NCBI GenBank assembly: GCA_020636005.1
Contig: JACJYR010000002.1
Span: 868,001 to 932,000 of the forward strand
DNA length: 64,000 nucleotides
From: Lewinellaceae bacterium
GTDB lineage: Bacteria; Bacteroidota; Bacteroidia; Chitinophagales; Saprospiraceae
Direction of reading: 5' to 3'
Shown here: one piece after another, positions 17,904-27,365 of the stretch
Position numbering within the stretch: the stretch's first letter is position 1
How the letters are laid out: each line of letters begins with the position of its first letter
The notes under the pieces: model-generated
Seen by the model: the letters and a program-made list of their open reading frames with translations, nothing else
What the model was told of the DNA's origin: nothing
Database searches by the model: none
Made by a program: the position numbers and the translations under genes

Positions 17904-17999
17904 ATGAAGAACCTTCCTTTTTATTTAACTGCGATTGCCTTGTTCGTACTGTTCCTCTTTGTGCTGGGCTGCAGGGCCAGCAACTGTGGGTGCCCCTGA
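17904..17999 (+). CDS. Tiny putative lipoprotein (31 residues)
   Basis: The peptide starts MKNLPFYL, has a hydrophobic stretch ending in the lipobox-like VLGC (Cys at about 22), and a Cys-rich tail RASNCGCP. That leaves a mature peptide of only about ten residues. A -7 box lies just upstream, and the gene is divergent from the MurG-like gene and convergent with rpoC. Very short Cys-containing lipoproteins are common in Bacteroidota, so a real gene is plausible, but the length makes chance hard to exclude. No function is known. Confidence 0.45.
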   Translation: MKNLPFYLTAIALFVLFLFVLGCRASNCGCP

Positions 18000-18054
18000 C
18001 CGCTCTTCCCGGGCTATGGTCCACCCATTGTCAGCACATAGCCCTTCCTCGCAG

Positions 18055-18087
18055 CAATAAAAAAGGGACAGCTTTCGCCGTCCCTTT
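18055..18087 (-). terminator. Intrinsic terminator after rpoC
   Basis: On minus, AAAGGGAC pairs perfectly with GTCCCTTT (18080-18087 with 18062-18069) and is followed directly by TTTTATT. It starts 36 bases after the rpoC stop codon and closes the large xerC-to-rpoC block. Confidence 0.85.
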
Positions 18088-18122
18088 CATGTGTTCTGCT
18101 AACGCGCCCCGAAGGGCAACTT

Positions 18123-21100
18123 TCAATCTTCGTATTCTTCGTATTCCTCTTCCATGAGCGTACGGCGCTCCTTGAAGGATTGGTGCGATTCCATGCTGGT
18201 GACGAACAGGTTGTCGTACTTCCTGACACCGGTACCGGCGGGGATCTTCTTGCCCACGATAACGTTCTCTTTCAGGCCGTACAGCAGGTCAGCTTTCGCC
18301 TCAATGGCGGCCTGGCTGAGCACCTTGGTCGTTTCCTGGAAGGAAGCGGCGGAAATCCAGCTTTCCGTACCAAGGGAGGAGCGGGTAATACCTTGCAGCA
18401 TGGAACTGGAGGTCGCCGCCACCGCATCCCGGAATTGGACAAGCTTGCGGTCGTTGCGTTTCAGGAAGGAGTTTTCCTCCCTTATCTGGCGCAGGCTGAC
18501 GAGTGCACCCGCTTTCAGGCGGCTGCTGTCCCCTCCGTCCGTCACGACTTTTTTATCAAAAATCCAGTCGTTCTGCTCGATGAACTCCCATTTTTCAACG
18601 GCCTCGCCTTCCAGGAAGGTCGTATCCCCTGGGTCTTCGATCATCACCCGGCGCATCATCTGGCGAACGATCACCTCGATGTGCTTGTCGTTGATAGCGA
18701 TACCCTGCGAGCGGTAAACCTCCTGGACACCATTCACCAGGTAAGATTGCACGGCAAATGGGCCTTTGATGGCAAGAATGTCTTTCGGCGTCACCGTACC
18801 GTCGGAAAGTGGAGTACCGGCCCGCACGAAGTCGCCTTCCTGCACGAGTACGTGCTTGGACAGCGGAATGAGGTAGCGGTGGGTCTGGCCATCTTTGGCT
18901 TTTACGGTGACTTCCTGGTTGCCCCTTTTTATTTTACCAAAAATAACCTCGCCGTCAATTTCGGAAACCACAGCAGGGTTAGAGGGGTTACGGGCCTCAA
19001 AAAGCTCTGTTACCCTTGGCAGACCACCGGTGATGTCCTGGATCTTACCCAACTTACGGGGTATTTTCACGATTTTCTGACCGGCTATTACTTCCTGGCC
19101 ATCTTCGATGGAGATGTAGGCACCCACCGGCATATTGTAGCGGCGAAGTTCTTCGCCATCAGGGCTGACAATGGAGATAGCAGGAATTTTCTTCTTGTTC
19201 TTACTTTCTATCACCACCTTTTCGGCGTAGCCCGTTTGGTCGTCCCTTTCCATACGGAAGGTGACACCTTCCTCGATACTGTCAAACTGGGCGATCCCCG
19301 AAAATTCGGAGACGATGACGGCGTTGAACGGATCCCATTCGCAAAGCAGGTCACCTTTGCTGACTTTCTGCCCATCTTTCACCTGGATAGTTGCGCCATA
19401 AGGGATGTGGTTGGAGCTGTACTGCTTTTTGCCATCCTCGTCGGTAATGCGCAATTCACCAGTACGTGAAAGCACGATTTGGGTAGTATTGCCCCCTTCC
19501 GCATCGGTGAAGGTGGTGGTACGGATGGCATCAAATTCTACCTTTCCGTCAAATTTAGCGGTGATTTCACTTTCTGATTTCGTGACGGAAGCCACACCAC
19601 CAACGTGGAAGGTACGCAGCGTCAACTGGGTACCGGGCTCGCCGATGGATTGCGCAGCGATGATGCCCACGGCGTCGCCCATTTCAGTCACCCGGCCAGT
19701 AGCCAGGTTTTTCCCGTAACATTTTGCACAAACGCCCCGCTTCGTCTCGCAGGTAAGCACGGAGCGGATAGTCACTTCTTCAATGCCTACTTCTTCGATG
19801 TATGCAGCGGTATTGTGGTCAATGTATTCACCCGCTTTGAGGATAAGTTCGTCAGAAACCGGATGATAGATATCGTGCAGGGTATAACGGCCCTGGATAC
19901 GGTTGGCGAGGTTGTCAATGACTTTCTCGTTGTCCTTAAGGGCAGCGGTTTCAATGCCACGCAGGGTATCGCAGTCTTCTTCGATGATAACGACGTCTTG
20001 CGCCACGTCCACCAACCGGCGGGTGAGGTAACCTGCGTCAGCCGTTTTCAGGGCGGTATCTGCAAGGCCTTTCCTCGCACCGTGCGTTGAGATGAAATAT
20101 TCCAACACGGAGAGGCCGTCAATGAAATTGGACAGGATAGGGTTTTCGATAATTGCCCCGCCTGTGTCGCCGGACTTCCTTGGCTTGGCCATGAGGCCCC
20201 GCAGGCCGCACAATTGTTTGATCTGCTGTTTGGAACCCCTTGCCCCAGAGTCGAGCATCATGTAAACAGAATTGAAGCCCTGCTTGTGGGCAGCCAATTC
20301 TTTCATCAATGCGTCGGTGACCCTGTTATCGGCATAAGTCCATTTATCAATGATCTGGTTGTAGCGCTCGTTGTTGGTAATGAGGCCCATGTTGTAGTTG
20401 TCCCACACCTCGTCCACTTCTTCCTGGGCCTGCGACAGGATGCGCTCTTTAACGGTCGGCGTGATAAGGTCGCCGAGGTTAAAGGACAAACCGCCCCGGA
20501 ATGCCCACATAAAGCCCAATTCCTTGATATTGTCGAGAAATTCGGCGGTGGCTCCAAAATCAGCCCGGCGCAGTACATCGCCGATGATGCGCTTCAGGTT
20601 CCGTTTTGTCAACAATTCATTGATATAAGGGATGCCTGCTGGGGCGGCTTGATTGAAAAGCACACGCCCGGTCGTTGTCTCAATGATTTTGTTGACAAAC
20701 TCCCCTTTTTCATCCTCCGTTTTTACCCTGCAATGGATGTGGGCATGGAGGTCGAGTTTACCTTCGTTGAAGGCTATCATTACCTCTTCAGGAGAGTAAA
20801 ACTTGCTTCCCTCGCCTTGTACGGGCAATCCGTCCTTCGACTTTTTACCCTTTGTGATGTAGTAAAGGCCCAATACCATGTCCTGTGAAGGGAGCGTGAC
20901 CGGAGAGCCGTCCTGCGGGTTCAGCATGTTGTGGGAAGACAACATGAGCAGTTGGGCCTCGAGGATGGCGCCGTGGCTCAATGGGACGTGTACGGCCATT
21001 TGGTCACCGTCAAAGTCGGCGTTGAAGGCGCCGCACACCAATGGGTGCAACTGGATGGCCTTGCCCTCTACCAACCTTGGCTGGAAAGCCTGGATGGACA

Positions 21101-22439
21101 AACGGTGGAGGGTTGGGGCCCGGTTGAGCATGATGGGGTGCCCTTTCAGGATGTTTTCCAAAATATCCCAAATAACGGGGTCTTTGCGGTCCACCAGTTT
21201 TTTGGCAGATTTAACTGTTTTAACGATACCCCGTTCTATTAATTTCCTGATAACGAAAGGCTTGAACAACTCTGCTGCCATAGCCTTTGGCAAACCGCAC
21301 TCGTGCAATTTGAGCGTAGGGCCGACCACGATGACGGAACGGCCGGAGTAATCTACCCTTTTACCCAAGAGGTTTTGACGGAAACGGCCCTGCTTTCCTT
21401 TCAGGATATCGCTGAGCGACTTCAACGCCCGGCCACCTTCCGCTTTTACGGCGTTGGATTTACGGGAGTTGTCGAACAAGGAGTCAACAGCTTCCTGCAA
21501 CATGCGCTTTTCGTTCCGCAGGATGACCTCCGGGGCTTTGATTTCCAAAAGGCGCTTGAGGCGGTTGTTGCGGATGATTACCCTACGATAAAGGTCGTTC
21601 AAATCCGAGCTGGCAAAACGGCCACCATCCAAGGGCACCAATGGGCGCAGTTCGGGCGGCACCACCGGCAGGTATTGGATGATCATCCATTCCGGCTTGT
21701 TCTCCATGTGGTTTTGGGCATTGCGGAATGCTTCGACCACCCGGAGGCGCTTCAATGCTTCGCTTTTGCGTTGCTGGCTGGTTTCGTTGGCAGCCTGGTG
21801 GCGCAGGTCAAAAGAGACTTGGTCGAGGTCGAGCCGCATGAGCAGGTCACGCACGGCTTCGGCCCCCATTTTTGCAACAAATTTGGTCGGATCCTCATCG
21901 TCCAACTGCTGGTTTTCCGGAGGCAGTGAATCAACGATATCCATGTATTCTTCCTCCGTCAACAAGGCCAGCGGTTCTGAATCTTCCCGCTGGGCAGCCC
22001 CCCAATTGATGACCACATAGCGCTCATAGTAAATGAGGCTTTCCAGTTTCTTGGAAGAAAGGCCCAGGAGGTAGCCAATCTTGTTGGGCAATGATTTAAA
22101 AAACCAGATATGCACGACGGGCACGACCAGCTTGATGTGGCCCATGCGCTCCCGGCGTACTTTTTTCTCCGTCACTTCTACCCCGCAACGGTCGCAGACG
22201 ATGCCTTTGTAACGGATACGCTTGTATTTTCCGCAATAACATTCATAGTCCTTGACCGGGCCGAAAATGCGCTCGCAGAAAAGGCCGTCCCGCTCCGGCT
22301 TATAGGAGCGGTAGTTGATGGTCTCCGGTTTCAACACCTCACCATAGCTGCGCTCCAGGATGTCGTCGGGTGAGGACAGGCTGATGGTGATCGAGTCGAA
22401 ATCAGGAGTTGGATTAGGAGATTTCTTTTTAAATGACAT
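18123..22439 (-). CDS. rpoC: DNA-directed RNA polymerase subunit beta'
   Basis: The 1438-residue catalytic subunit of RNA polymerase. The N-terminal zinc ribbon (CYCGKYKRIRYKGIVCDRCGVEV, about 67-89) is complete. The active-site Mg loop NADFDGDQM is intact (about 475-483), and the second zinc site shows CETKRGVCAKCYG. Its length and C-terminal part fit the Bacteroidota form. It is normally the gene directly after rpoB; here a toxin-antitoxin pair lies between them, so rpoC must be expressed through that insertion or from a promoter in the spacer at 22440-22496. Confidence 0.98.
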   Translation of the reverse strand: MSFKKKSPNPTPDFDSITISLSSPDDILERSYGEVLKPETINYRSYKPERDGLFCERIFGPVKDYECYCGKYKRIRYKGIVCDRCGVEVTEKKVRRERMGHIKLVVPVVHIWFFKSLPNKIGYLLGLSSKKLESLIYYERYVVINWGAAQREDSEPLALLTEEEYMDIVDSLPPENQQLDDEDPTKFVAKMGAEAVRDLLMRLDLDQVSFDLRHQAANETSQQRKSEALKRLRVVEAFRNAQNHMENKPEWMIIQYLPVVPPELRPLVPLDGGRFASSDLNDLYRRVIIRNNRLKRLLEIKAPEVILRNEKRMLQEAVDSLFDNSRKSNAVKAEGGRALKSLSDILKGKQGRFRQNLLGKRVDYSGRSVIVVGPTLKLHECGLPKAMAAELFKPFVIRKLIERGIVKTVKSAKKLVDRKDPVIWDILENILKGHPIMLNRAPTLHRLSIQAFQPRLVEGKAIQLHPLVCGAFNADFDGDQMAVHVPLSHGAILEAQLLMLSSHNMLNPQDGSPVTLPSQDMVLGLYYITKGKKSKDGLPVQGEGSKFYSPEEVMIAFNEGKLDLHAHIHCRVKTEDEKGEFVNKIIETTTGRVLFNQAAPAGIPYINELLTKRNLKRIIGDVLRRADFGATAEFLDNIKELGFMWAFRGGLSFNLGDLITPTVKERILSQAQEEVDEVWDNYNMGLITNNERYNQIIDKWTYADNRVTDALMKELAAHKQGFNSVYMMLDSGARGSKQQIKQLCGLRGLMAKPRKSGDTGGAIIENPILSNFIDGLSVLEYFISTHGARKGLADTALKTADAGYLTRRLVDVAQDVVIIEEDCDTLRGIETAALKDNEKVIDNLANRIQGRYTLHDIYHPVSDELILKAGEYIDHNTAAYIEEVGIEEVTIRSVLTCETKRGVCAKCYGKNLATGRVTEMGDAVGIIAAQSIGEPGTQLTLRTFHVGGVASVTKSESEITAKFDGKVEFDAIRTTTFTDAEGGNTTQIVLSRTGELRITDEDGKKQYSSNHIPYGATIQVKDGQKVSKGDLLCEWDPFNAVIVSEFSGIAQFDSIEEGVTFRMERDDQTGYAEKVVIESKNKKKIPAISIVSPDGEELRRYNMPVGAYISIEDGQEVIAGQKIVKIPRKLGKIQDITGGLPRVTELFEARNPSNPAVVSEIDGEVIFGKIKRGNQEVTVKAKDGQTHRYLIPLSKHVLVQEGDFVRAGTPLSDGTVTPKDILAIKGPFAVQSYLVNGVQEVYRSQGIAINDKHIEVIVRQMMRRVMIEDPGDTTFLEGEAVEKWEFIEQNDWIFDKKVVTDGGDSSRLKAGALVSLRQIREENSFLKRNDRKLVQFRDAVAATSSSMLQGITRSSLGTESWISAASFQETTKVLSQAAIEAKADLLYGLKENVIVGKKIPAGTGVRKYDNLFVTSMESHQSFKERRTLMEEEYEEYED

Positions 22440-22496
22440 ATTGAAAATTGGTTGAGATATATTTGATAAAATTCATCAGGAGTTTTGGGTTATCAA

Positions 22497-22907
22497 TCAT
22501 TGTATTTCGCTTGGCTTATCTGTTTCATCCGCGTCGCCATCAATTTCAGAAGGTCTAATTAAAATGGCTTCCTTCACTTCATCAACAAGCCTACTCAACA
22601 ATTTATCTGATATGTTTTCAAATTCAGATTTATCGTAAATAGAAAGCAGATAATTGTCAATTTGGCCTTCGTTGTTTTCAACATAGACATAAGTGATTAT
22701 CCGCATCCCACCACTCTTACCTTTTCCCTTGCTTTTGACTGCCAACCGGATTTTGTAAACATTTTCACCTATCAACATCCCTAAAAATGGATTGCTTTCT
22801 AACTCATTTGCCAGTTCATCCAATTCTGACTTTAGGGAGGAAAACTTTTTTAACAATCTTTTGGCTTCCCGTTTGAAGTTGTCAGTGGTGATGACATTAA
22901 CATTCAT
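22497..22907 (-). CDS. RelE/ParE-family toxin-like protein
   Basis: A 136-residue protein with the RelE/ParE layout: an N-terminal FKREAKRLLKKFSSLKSELDEL helix hairpin, then NPFLGMLIGENVYKIRLAVKSKG, a GMRIITYVYVE strand pair, and LLSIYDKSEFENIS. This is the form common in Bacteroidota, in which YKIR and RIITY carry the basic and aromatic catalytic-type residues. Members usually cleave ribosome-bound mRNA or inhibit gyrase; which applies cannot be told. The C-terminal tail (about 118-136, acidic) is longer than usual. Its start overlaps the end of the antitoxin gene by 11 bases, the classic antitoxin-first arrangement. G+C is visibly lower than in rpoB and rpoC. Confidence 0.85.
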   Translation of the reverse strand: MNVNVITTDNFKREAKRLLKKFSSLKSELDELANELESNPFLGMLIGENVYKIRLAVKSKGKGKSGGMRIITYVYVENNEGQIDNYLLSIYDKSEFENISDKLLSRLVDEVKEAILIRPSEIDGDADETDKPSEIQ

Positions 22908-23121
22908 TCAAAAAGTCCTTTAAGCTTGTCTTACCTTTTTTACCTGCTTGCATGGCCTTCACGTCTTTGAAAGCGGCAGTTAATGACTTTTTCAAATTTC
23001 GATACTCCATAAACTCTTGGAAATCCTTCCGCATGTTTTGCCAATCCTTTATTGAAATCAGCACAGCGGTTTTATTTCCGTGTTCGTCTGTGAGGTATTG
23101 AAGGTTGCTCGGTATTGACAT
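22897..23121 (-). CDS. Antitoxin partner of the RelE-like toxin
   Basis: A 74-residue protein starting MSIPSNLQYLTDEHGNKTAVLIS, an N-terminal beta-rich region like Phd/YefM-type antitoxins, in which the first domain binds the operator. A helix-rich, basic C-terminal part (about 30-74) follows, ending KTSLKDFLNEC, which would wrap the toxin. A TTG at 23130 would add three residues; ATG 23121 is preferred. It precedes the toxin with overlapping ends and follows rpoB after a hairpin at 23137-23165. The pair is low in G+C, which suggests acquisition. Confidence 0.8.
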   Translation of the reverse strand: MSIPSNLQYLTDEHGNKTAVLISIKDWQNMRKDFQEFMEYRNLKKSLTAAFKDVKAMQAGKKGKTSLKDFLNEC

Positions 23122-23136
23122 TGCATACAAGTTGGA

Positions 23137-23165
23137 AACAGAGCGACCTTAAAGGCCGCTCTGTT
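23137..23165 (-). terminator. Hairpin between rpoB and the antitoxin gene
   Basis: AACAGAGCG pairs with CGCTCTGTT, with an inner CCT/AGG and one internal mismatch. It is followed on minus by only TTTCC, so termination would be partial at best. It lies in the rpoB-antitoxin spacer, 16 bases before the antitoxin ATG. Confidence 0.5.
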
Positions 23166-23173
23166 CTTTATTT

Positions 23174-26100
23174 TTATTCAAACTTCACATCCAACGCCAA
23201 TCCCCGCAATTCGTGGACAAGCACGTTGAATGATTCCGGTATATTCGGCTCCGGCAGCACATCGCCTTTGACGATGGCCTCGTAGGCTTTTGCACGGCCC
23301 ACAATATCGTCGGATTTGAGTGTCAACAATTCTTGCAGGATGTTGGAAGCACCGAAGGCTTCGAGTGCCCAAACCTCCATCTCGCCAAAACGCTGACCAC
23401 CAAATTGTGCCTTACCACCGAGCGGCTGCTGGGTAATGAGCGAATATGGCCCGATGGAACGTGCGTGCATCTTGTCGTCCACCATGTGCGACAGCTTCAA
23501 CATATAGATCACACCTACGGTCGCTTGCTGGTGGAACCGGTTGCCCGTTTCGCCGTCCGACAACCATGTTTGTCCCAAAGACGGAAGGTTGACATCCTGG
23601 ATGTACTGCTCGATTTCGTCCCGGGAAGCCCCATCGAATATCGGCGTTGCAAACCGGACGCCCTTTTTGACGCCGGCCCAGCCAAGTACCGTTTCGAGAA
23701 TTTGGCCCAGGTTCATACGGGAAGGTACGCCGAGCGGATTGAGGACGATGTCCACCGCCTGCCCATCTTCCGTAAACGGCATGTCTTCCATACGGACTAT
23801 CCTGGACACAATGCCTTTGTTGCCGTGGCGGCCAGCCAGTTTGTCGCCCACCTTCAATTTCCGCTTTTTGGCAATGTAAACCTTGGCCAGTTTCAACACG
23901 CCGGCTGGCAACTCGTCTCCAATGCTGATGTTGAACTTCTCCCGCTTGTAACGGCCTACTTCTTCGTTCAGTTTGATACTGTAATTGTGAAGCAGTTTGG
24001 CAATCAAATCATTGGTCTGATCGGAACTGGTCCACCCGCTGTAATCGAGTTGGGTGAATTCCATTGTGCGAAGCAATTCCTGCGTGAACTTTGTCCCCTT
24101 GGGGATCATCGGTTCGCTGTAGATGCTCTTGACACCCTGGGCTACCTGATCCTTGACCAACATGAGCAATTTGTCAATGAGGATGGTCTTCAACTCGTTC
24201 GTTGCGATGGCGTGCTGATCGTCCAGTTTTTTCAAAACGTCTGCTTCCTGCGTTTTCTGCACGTTGCTTTTCTTCGCACGGGCAAACAATTGTTTGTCAA
24301 TGACGATGCCGCTGATCGAAGGCGGTACTTTCAAAGAAGCGTCCTTCACGTCGCCGGCTTTGTCGCCGAAGATGGCACGGAGCAGCTTCTCTTCCGGTGT
24401 CGGGTCGGTTTCCCCCTTAGGGGTTATTTTTCCGATAAGGATGTCGCCTTCCTTCACCCAGGCACCGATGCGGATGATACCGTTCTCATCCAAATCCTTG
24501 GTGGCATCTTCGCTGACGTTCGGGATGTCATTGGTCAATTCCTCTTCGCCCAGCTTGGTGTCGCGCACGTCGAGATCGAAGGATTCGATGTGGACAGAGG
24601 TGAAAATATCTTCCCTGACCACCCTTTCGGACAAAACGATGGCATCCTCAAAGTTGTAGCCTTTCCATGGCATGAACGCCACTTTCAGGTTCTGGCCAAG
24701 GGCCAATTCGCCTTTATCTGTGGCATAGCCATCGCACAGGATTTCACCTTTTTTTACCCGCTGGCCCTTGCGGACGATAGGTTTCAGGTTGACACAGGTA
24801 GCCTGGTTGGTACGCAGGAATTTGGTCAGTTTATACGTTTTTCTGTTGTCTTCAAAAGACACCAGTTGTTCTTCTTCGGTACGGTCGTAGCGGATGACGA
24901 TTTCAGTGGCATCAACGTATTCCACGACCCCGTCCCCTTCTGCGTTGATCAACATGCGGGAGTCCCTGGCCACTTTGCCCTCTAACCCAGTACCTACCAC
25001 CGGAGCAGAAGGCCGTATGAGCGGAACAGCCTGGCGCTGCATGTTGGATCCCATCAAGGCACGGTTGGCGTCGTCGTTTTCAAGGAACGGGATCATAGAG
25101 GCAGAGACACCGACGATTTGATTCGGGGCTACGTCCATGTACTCCAATTCCTCTGGCGACAACACTGGAAAGTCGCCGTGTTCCCTGGCTTTTACTTTGT
25201 CATTGATGAACTTGCCCTCATTGTCAAATGGTGCATTTGCCTGGGCCACCCGCAATGTGTCTTCGGCTTCGGCTGAGAGGTATTGGGCCGGATTTTTAAT
25301 ATCTACAATTCCTTCTATCACCCGGCGGTAGGGTGTTTCGAGGAAGCCCATTTTGTTCACCTTGGCATGGACGCACAAGGTTGAAATGAGGCCAATGTTC
25401 GGGCCTTCCGGCGTTTCAATGGTACAGAGGCGGCCGTAGTGGGAGTAGTGTACGTCACGAACCTCGAAACCGGCCCTTTCCCTCGAGAGCCCCCCGGGGC
25501 CAAGTGCCGAAATGCGGCGCTTGTGCGTGATTTCCGACAGCGGGTTCGTTTGGTCAAGAAACTGGGAAAGTTGGCTGGTACCAAAAAACGAGTTGATGAC
25601 AGAGGAAAGCGTCCTGGCATTGATAAGGTCAATAGGCGTGAACACCTCGTTGTCCCTCACGTTCATCCGTTCCCGGATGGTACGTGCCATCCTGGCCAAA
25701 CCTACGCCAAACTGTGCGTACAATTGCTCGCCCACCGTCCTGACCCGGCGATTGCTCAAATGGTCAATATCATCAATCTCCGCCCGCTGGTTCATCAGGC
25801 GAACGAGGTACTTCACGATTTCGATGATATCATCCTTTGTGAGAACGAGGGTATCTTCCGACACATCCATTTTCAACTTGCGGTTGATCTTGTACCGGCC
25901 CACCTCACCGAGGTTATAGCGTTTATCGGAGAAAAAGAGTTTATCAATGATGCCCCTGGCAGTCTCGTCGTCGGGCGGCTCGGCACCCCGGAGTTGGCGG
26001 TAGATATAGTTTACCGCCTCCATTTCCGAACTGGTCGGGTCTTTCTGGAGCGTGTTGTATATAATGGTGTAATCTTCTTCGATGTCTTCCCGCTGAAGGA

Positions 26101-26995
26101 TGACTGTTTCAAGGCCGGATGCAATAACCTGCTCAATATTATCTTCGTCGAGCACTACATCCCGTTCCAGGATGATTTCGTTCCGCTCAATGGTAACCAC
26201 CTCGCCGGTGTCTTCATCCACGAAATCTTCCGTCCAGGAACGAAGTACCCGAGCAGCCAGTTTTCGGCCAATAGCCCCTTCCAGGTTTTCCCTGGTATTG
26301 GCTACTTCGTCGGCGAGGTTGAACAGGTCGAGAATGGCTTTGTCATTATCGTAGCCGATGGCCCGCAGCAGCGTAGTTACAGGAAACTTCTTCTTGCGGT
26401 CAATATAAGCGTACATCACATTGTTGATGTCCGTTGCAAATTCCATCCAGGCGCCTTTAAAAGGGATGACCCTGGCAGAATAAATTGCTGTTCCATTTGG
26501 GTGGTAGTTCTGGCCAAAGAACACGCCCGGAGAACGGTGCAATTGGGAAACTACGACCCGTTCGGCCCCATTGATAACGAAAGTACCTTTTGGGGTCATG
26601 TATGGGATATTGCCAAGGAACACATCCTGGACAATTGTTTCGAAATCAACATGCTCCTCATCGTTGCAGGAAAGCCTCAGCTTGGCCTTGAGCGGCACGC
26701 TGTAGGTCAGGCCACGCTGCATACACTCCTCAATGGTATATCGGGGAGGATCCACATAGTAGTCCAAAAACTCCAGCACGAAGATGTTGCGGGCATCCGT
26801 GATGGGGAAGTTTTCTTTGAACACCTTGTAGAGGCCTTCATTGATACGGTTTTCCGGAGTGGTCTCCAACTGAAAGAATTCCTGAAAAGATTTCAACTGG
26901 ATCTCCAGCAAGTCAGGGTGTTCGGATGGGAGCCGGATTTTACCGAAACTGATCCTGCCTGTTTCAGTGAGTGTTACATTATCGAATGAGGTCAT
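23174..26995 (-). CDS. rpoB: DNA-directed RNA polymerase subunit beta
   Basis: From ATG 26995 the protein has 1273 residues. It contains the rifampicin-pocket region FGTSQLSQFLDQTNPLSEI followed by THKRRISALGPGGLSRERAG, which matches the wild-type E. coli pattern at the main resistance positions. It also has the conserved GPNIGLI segment, KVYIAKKRKLKVGDKLAGRHGNKG, and the C-terminal GGKAQFGGQRFGEMEVWALEA. The frame extends upstream to 27121, but those 42 residues do not match the family, whose N-terminus begins close to the chosen Met. A folded spacer with rplL lies upstream; downstream is the toxin-antitoxin insertion. Confidence 0.98.
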   Translation of the reverse strand: MTSFDNVTLTETGRISFGKIRLPSEHPDLLEIQLKSFQEFFQLETTPENRINEGLYKVFKENFPITDARNIFVLEFLDYYVDPPRYTIEECMQRGLTYSVPLKAKLRLSCNDEEHVDFETIVQDVFLGNIPYMTPKGTFVINGAERVVVSQLHRSPGVFFGQNYHPNGTAIYSARVIPFKGAWMEFATDINNVMYAYIDRKKKFPVTTLLRAIGYDNDKAILDLFNLADEVANTRENLEGAIGRKLAARVLRSWTEDFVDEDTGEVVTIERNEIILERDVVLDEDNIEQVIASGLETVILQREDIEEDYTIIYNTLQKDPTSSEMEAVNYIYRQLRGAEPPDDETARGIIDKLFFSDKRYNLGEVGRYKINRKLKMDVSEDTLVLTKDDIIEIVKYLVRLMNQRAEIDDIDHLSNRRVRTVGEQLYAQFGVGLARMARTIRERMNVRDNEVFTPIDLINARTLSSVINSFFGTSQLSQFLDQTNPLSEITHKRRISALGPGGLSRERAGFEVRDVHYSHYGRLCTIETPEGPNIGLISTLCVHAKVNKMGFLETPYRRVIEGIVDIKNPAQYLSAEAEDTLRVAQANAPFDNEGKFINDKVKAREHGDFPVLSPEELEYMDVAPNQIVGVSASMIPFLENDDANRALMGSNMQRQAVPLIRPSAPVVGTGLEGKVARDSRMLINAEGDGVVEYVDATEIVIRYDRTEEEQLVSFEDNRKTYKLTKFLRTNQATCVNLKPIVRKGQRVKKGEILCDGYATDKGELALGQNLKVAFMPWKGYNFEDAIVLSERVVREDIFTSVHIESFDLDVRDTKLGEEELTNDIPNVSEDATKDLDENGIIRIGAWVKEGDILIGKITPKGETDPTPEEKLLRAIFGDKAGDVKDASLKVPPSISGIVIDKQLFARAKKSNVQKTQEADVLKKLDDQHAIATNELKTILIDKLLMLVKDQVAQGVKSIYSEPMIPKGTKFTQELLRTMEFTQLDYSGWTSSDQTNDLIAKLLHNYSIKLNEEVGRYKREKFNISIGDELPAGVLKLAKVYIAKKRKLKVGDKLAGRHGNKGIVSRIVRMEDMPFTEDGQAVDIVLNPLGVPSRMNLGQILETVLGWAGVKKGVRFATPIFDGASRDEIEQYIQDVNLPSLGQTWLSDGETGNRFHQQATVGVIYMLKLSHMVDDKMHARSIGPYSLITQQPLGGKAQFGGQRFGEMEVWALEAFGASNILQELLTLKSDDIVGRAKAYEAIVKGDVLPEPNIPESFNVLVHELRGLALDVKFE

Positions 26996-27226
26996 ATCTG
27001 GAAATGAATTAGTTTTAGAAAATGCTTGTGACGCTATTTGGTAGGTATCCCGTAGTTTAGCAATAGGCTCTGCGATGAAAACGCCAGTATGGCATGTTTT
27101 TAGATTTTCTGCGACCCTCAACGAGCCATCGCCTAGCTTTGAAAAAGTTCAATCTGTGTTGTTGGTTTTTCCGAATGGGGAATTTTGTAGAAAGACTGCT
27201 GAAAGGCAGATCTTACAAATGACAAT

Positions 27227-27269
27227 AGGCTTAACTGCCCTGCCTGTTAGAGCCGGGGCAATTAAGCCT
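27227..27269 (-). promoter_or_regulatory. Hairpin in the rplL-rpoB spacer (possible attenuator or processing site)
   Basis: AGGCTTAA (27227-27234) plus CTGCCC pairs with GGGGCA plus TTAAGCCT (27262-27269). No T-run follows on minus. In E. coli the same spacer holds an attenuator and an RNase III site that lower rpoBC output relative to rplJL; a similar role is inferred. The rest of the 370-base spacer (26996-27365) shows nothing else I can name. Confidence 0.5.
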
Positions 27270-27365
27270 CTTGTGTAAATTGCTATGGAGCAAAAAAGTT
27301 GTGAAATAGCATTGATTTAGTTTAACAGAAACCGCCCTGTTTGCTCCCGAAATGTTCGGAAACGC

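Noticed and set aside
23333..24985. Open frame of 550 codons on plus opposite rpoB, and a 516-codon one at 25439-26989
   Set aside because: rpoB is certain on the other strand; these frames are by-products of its codon bias.
25480..25620. Possible rifampicin-resistance substitutions in rpoB
   Set aside because: The pocket residues match the susceptible E. coli pattern at the well-known positions; the M-to-L and N-to-T differences are ordinary variation.
26996..27121. N-terminal extension of rpoB by 42 residues
   Set aside because: The segment does not fit the family, and the ATG at 26995 gives the normal N-terminus.
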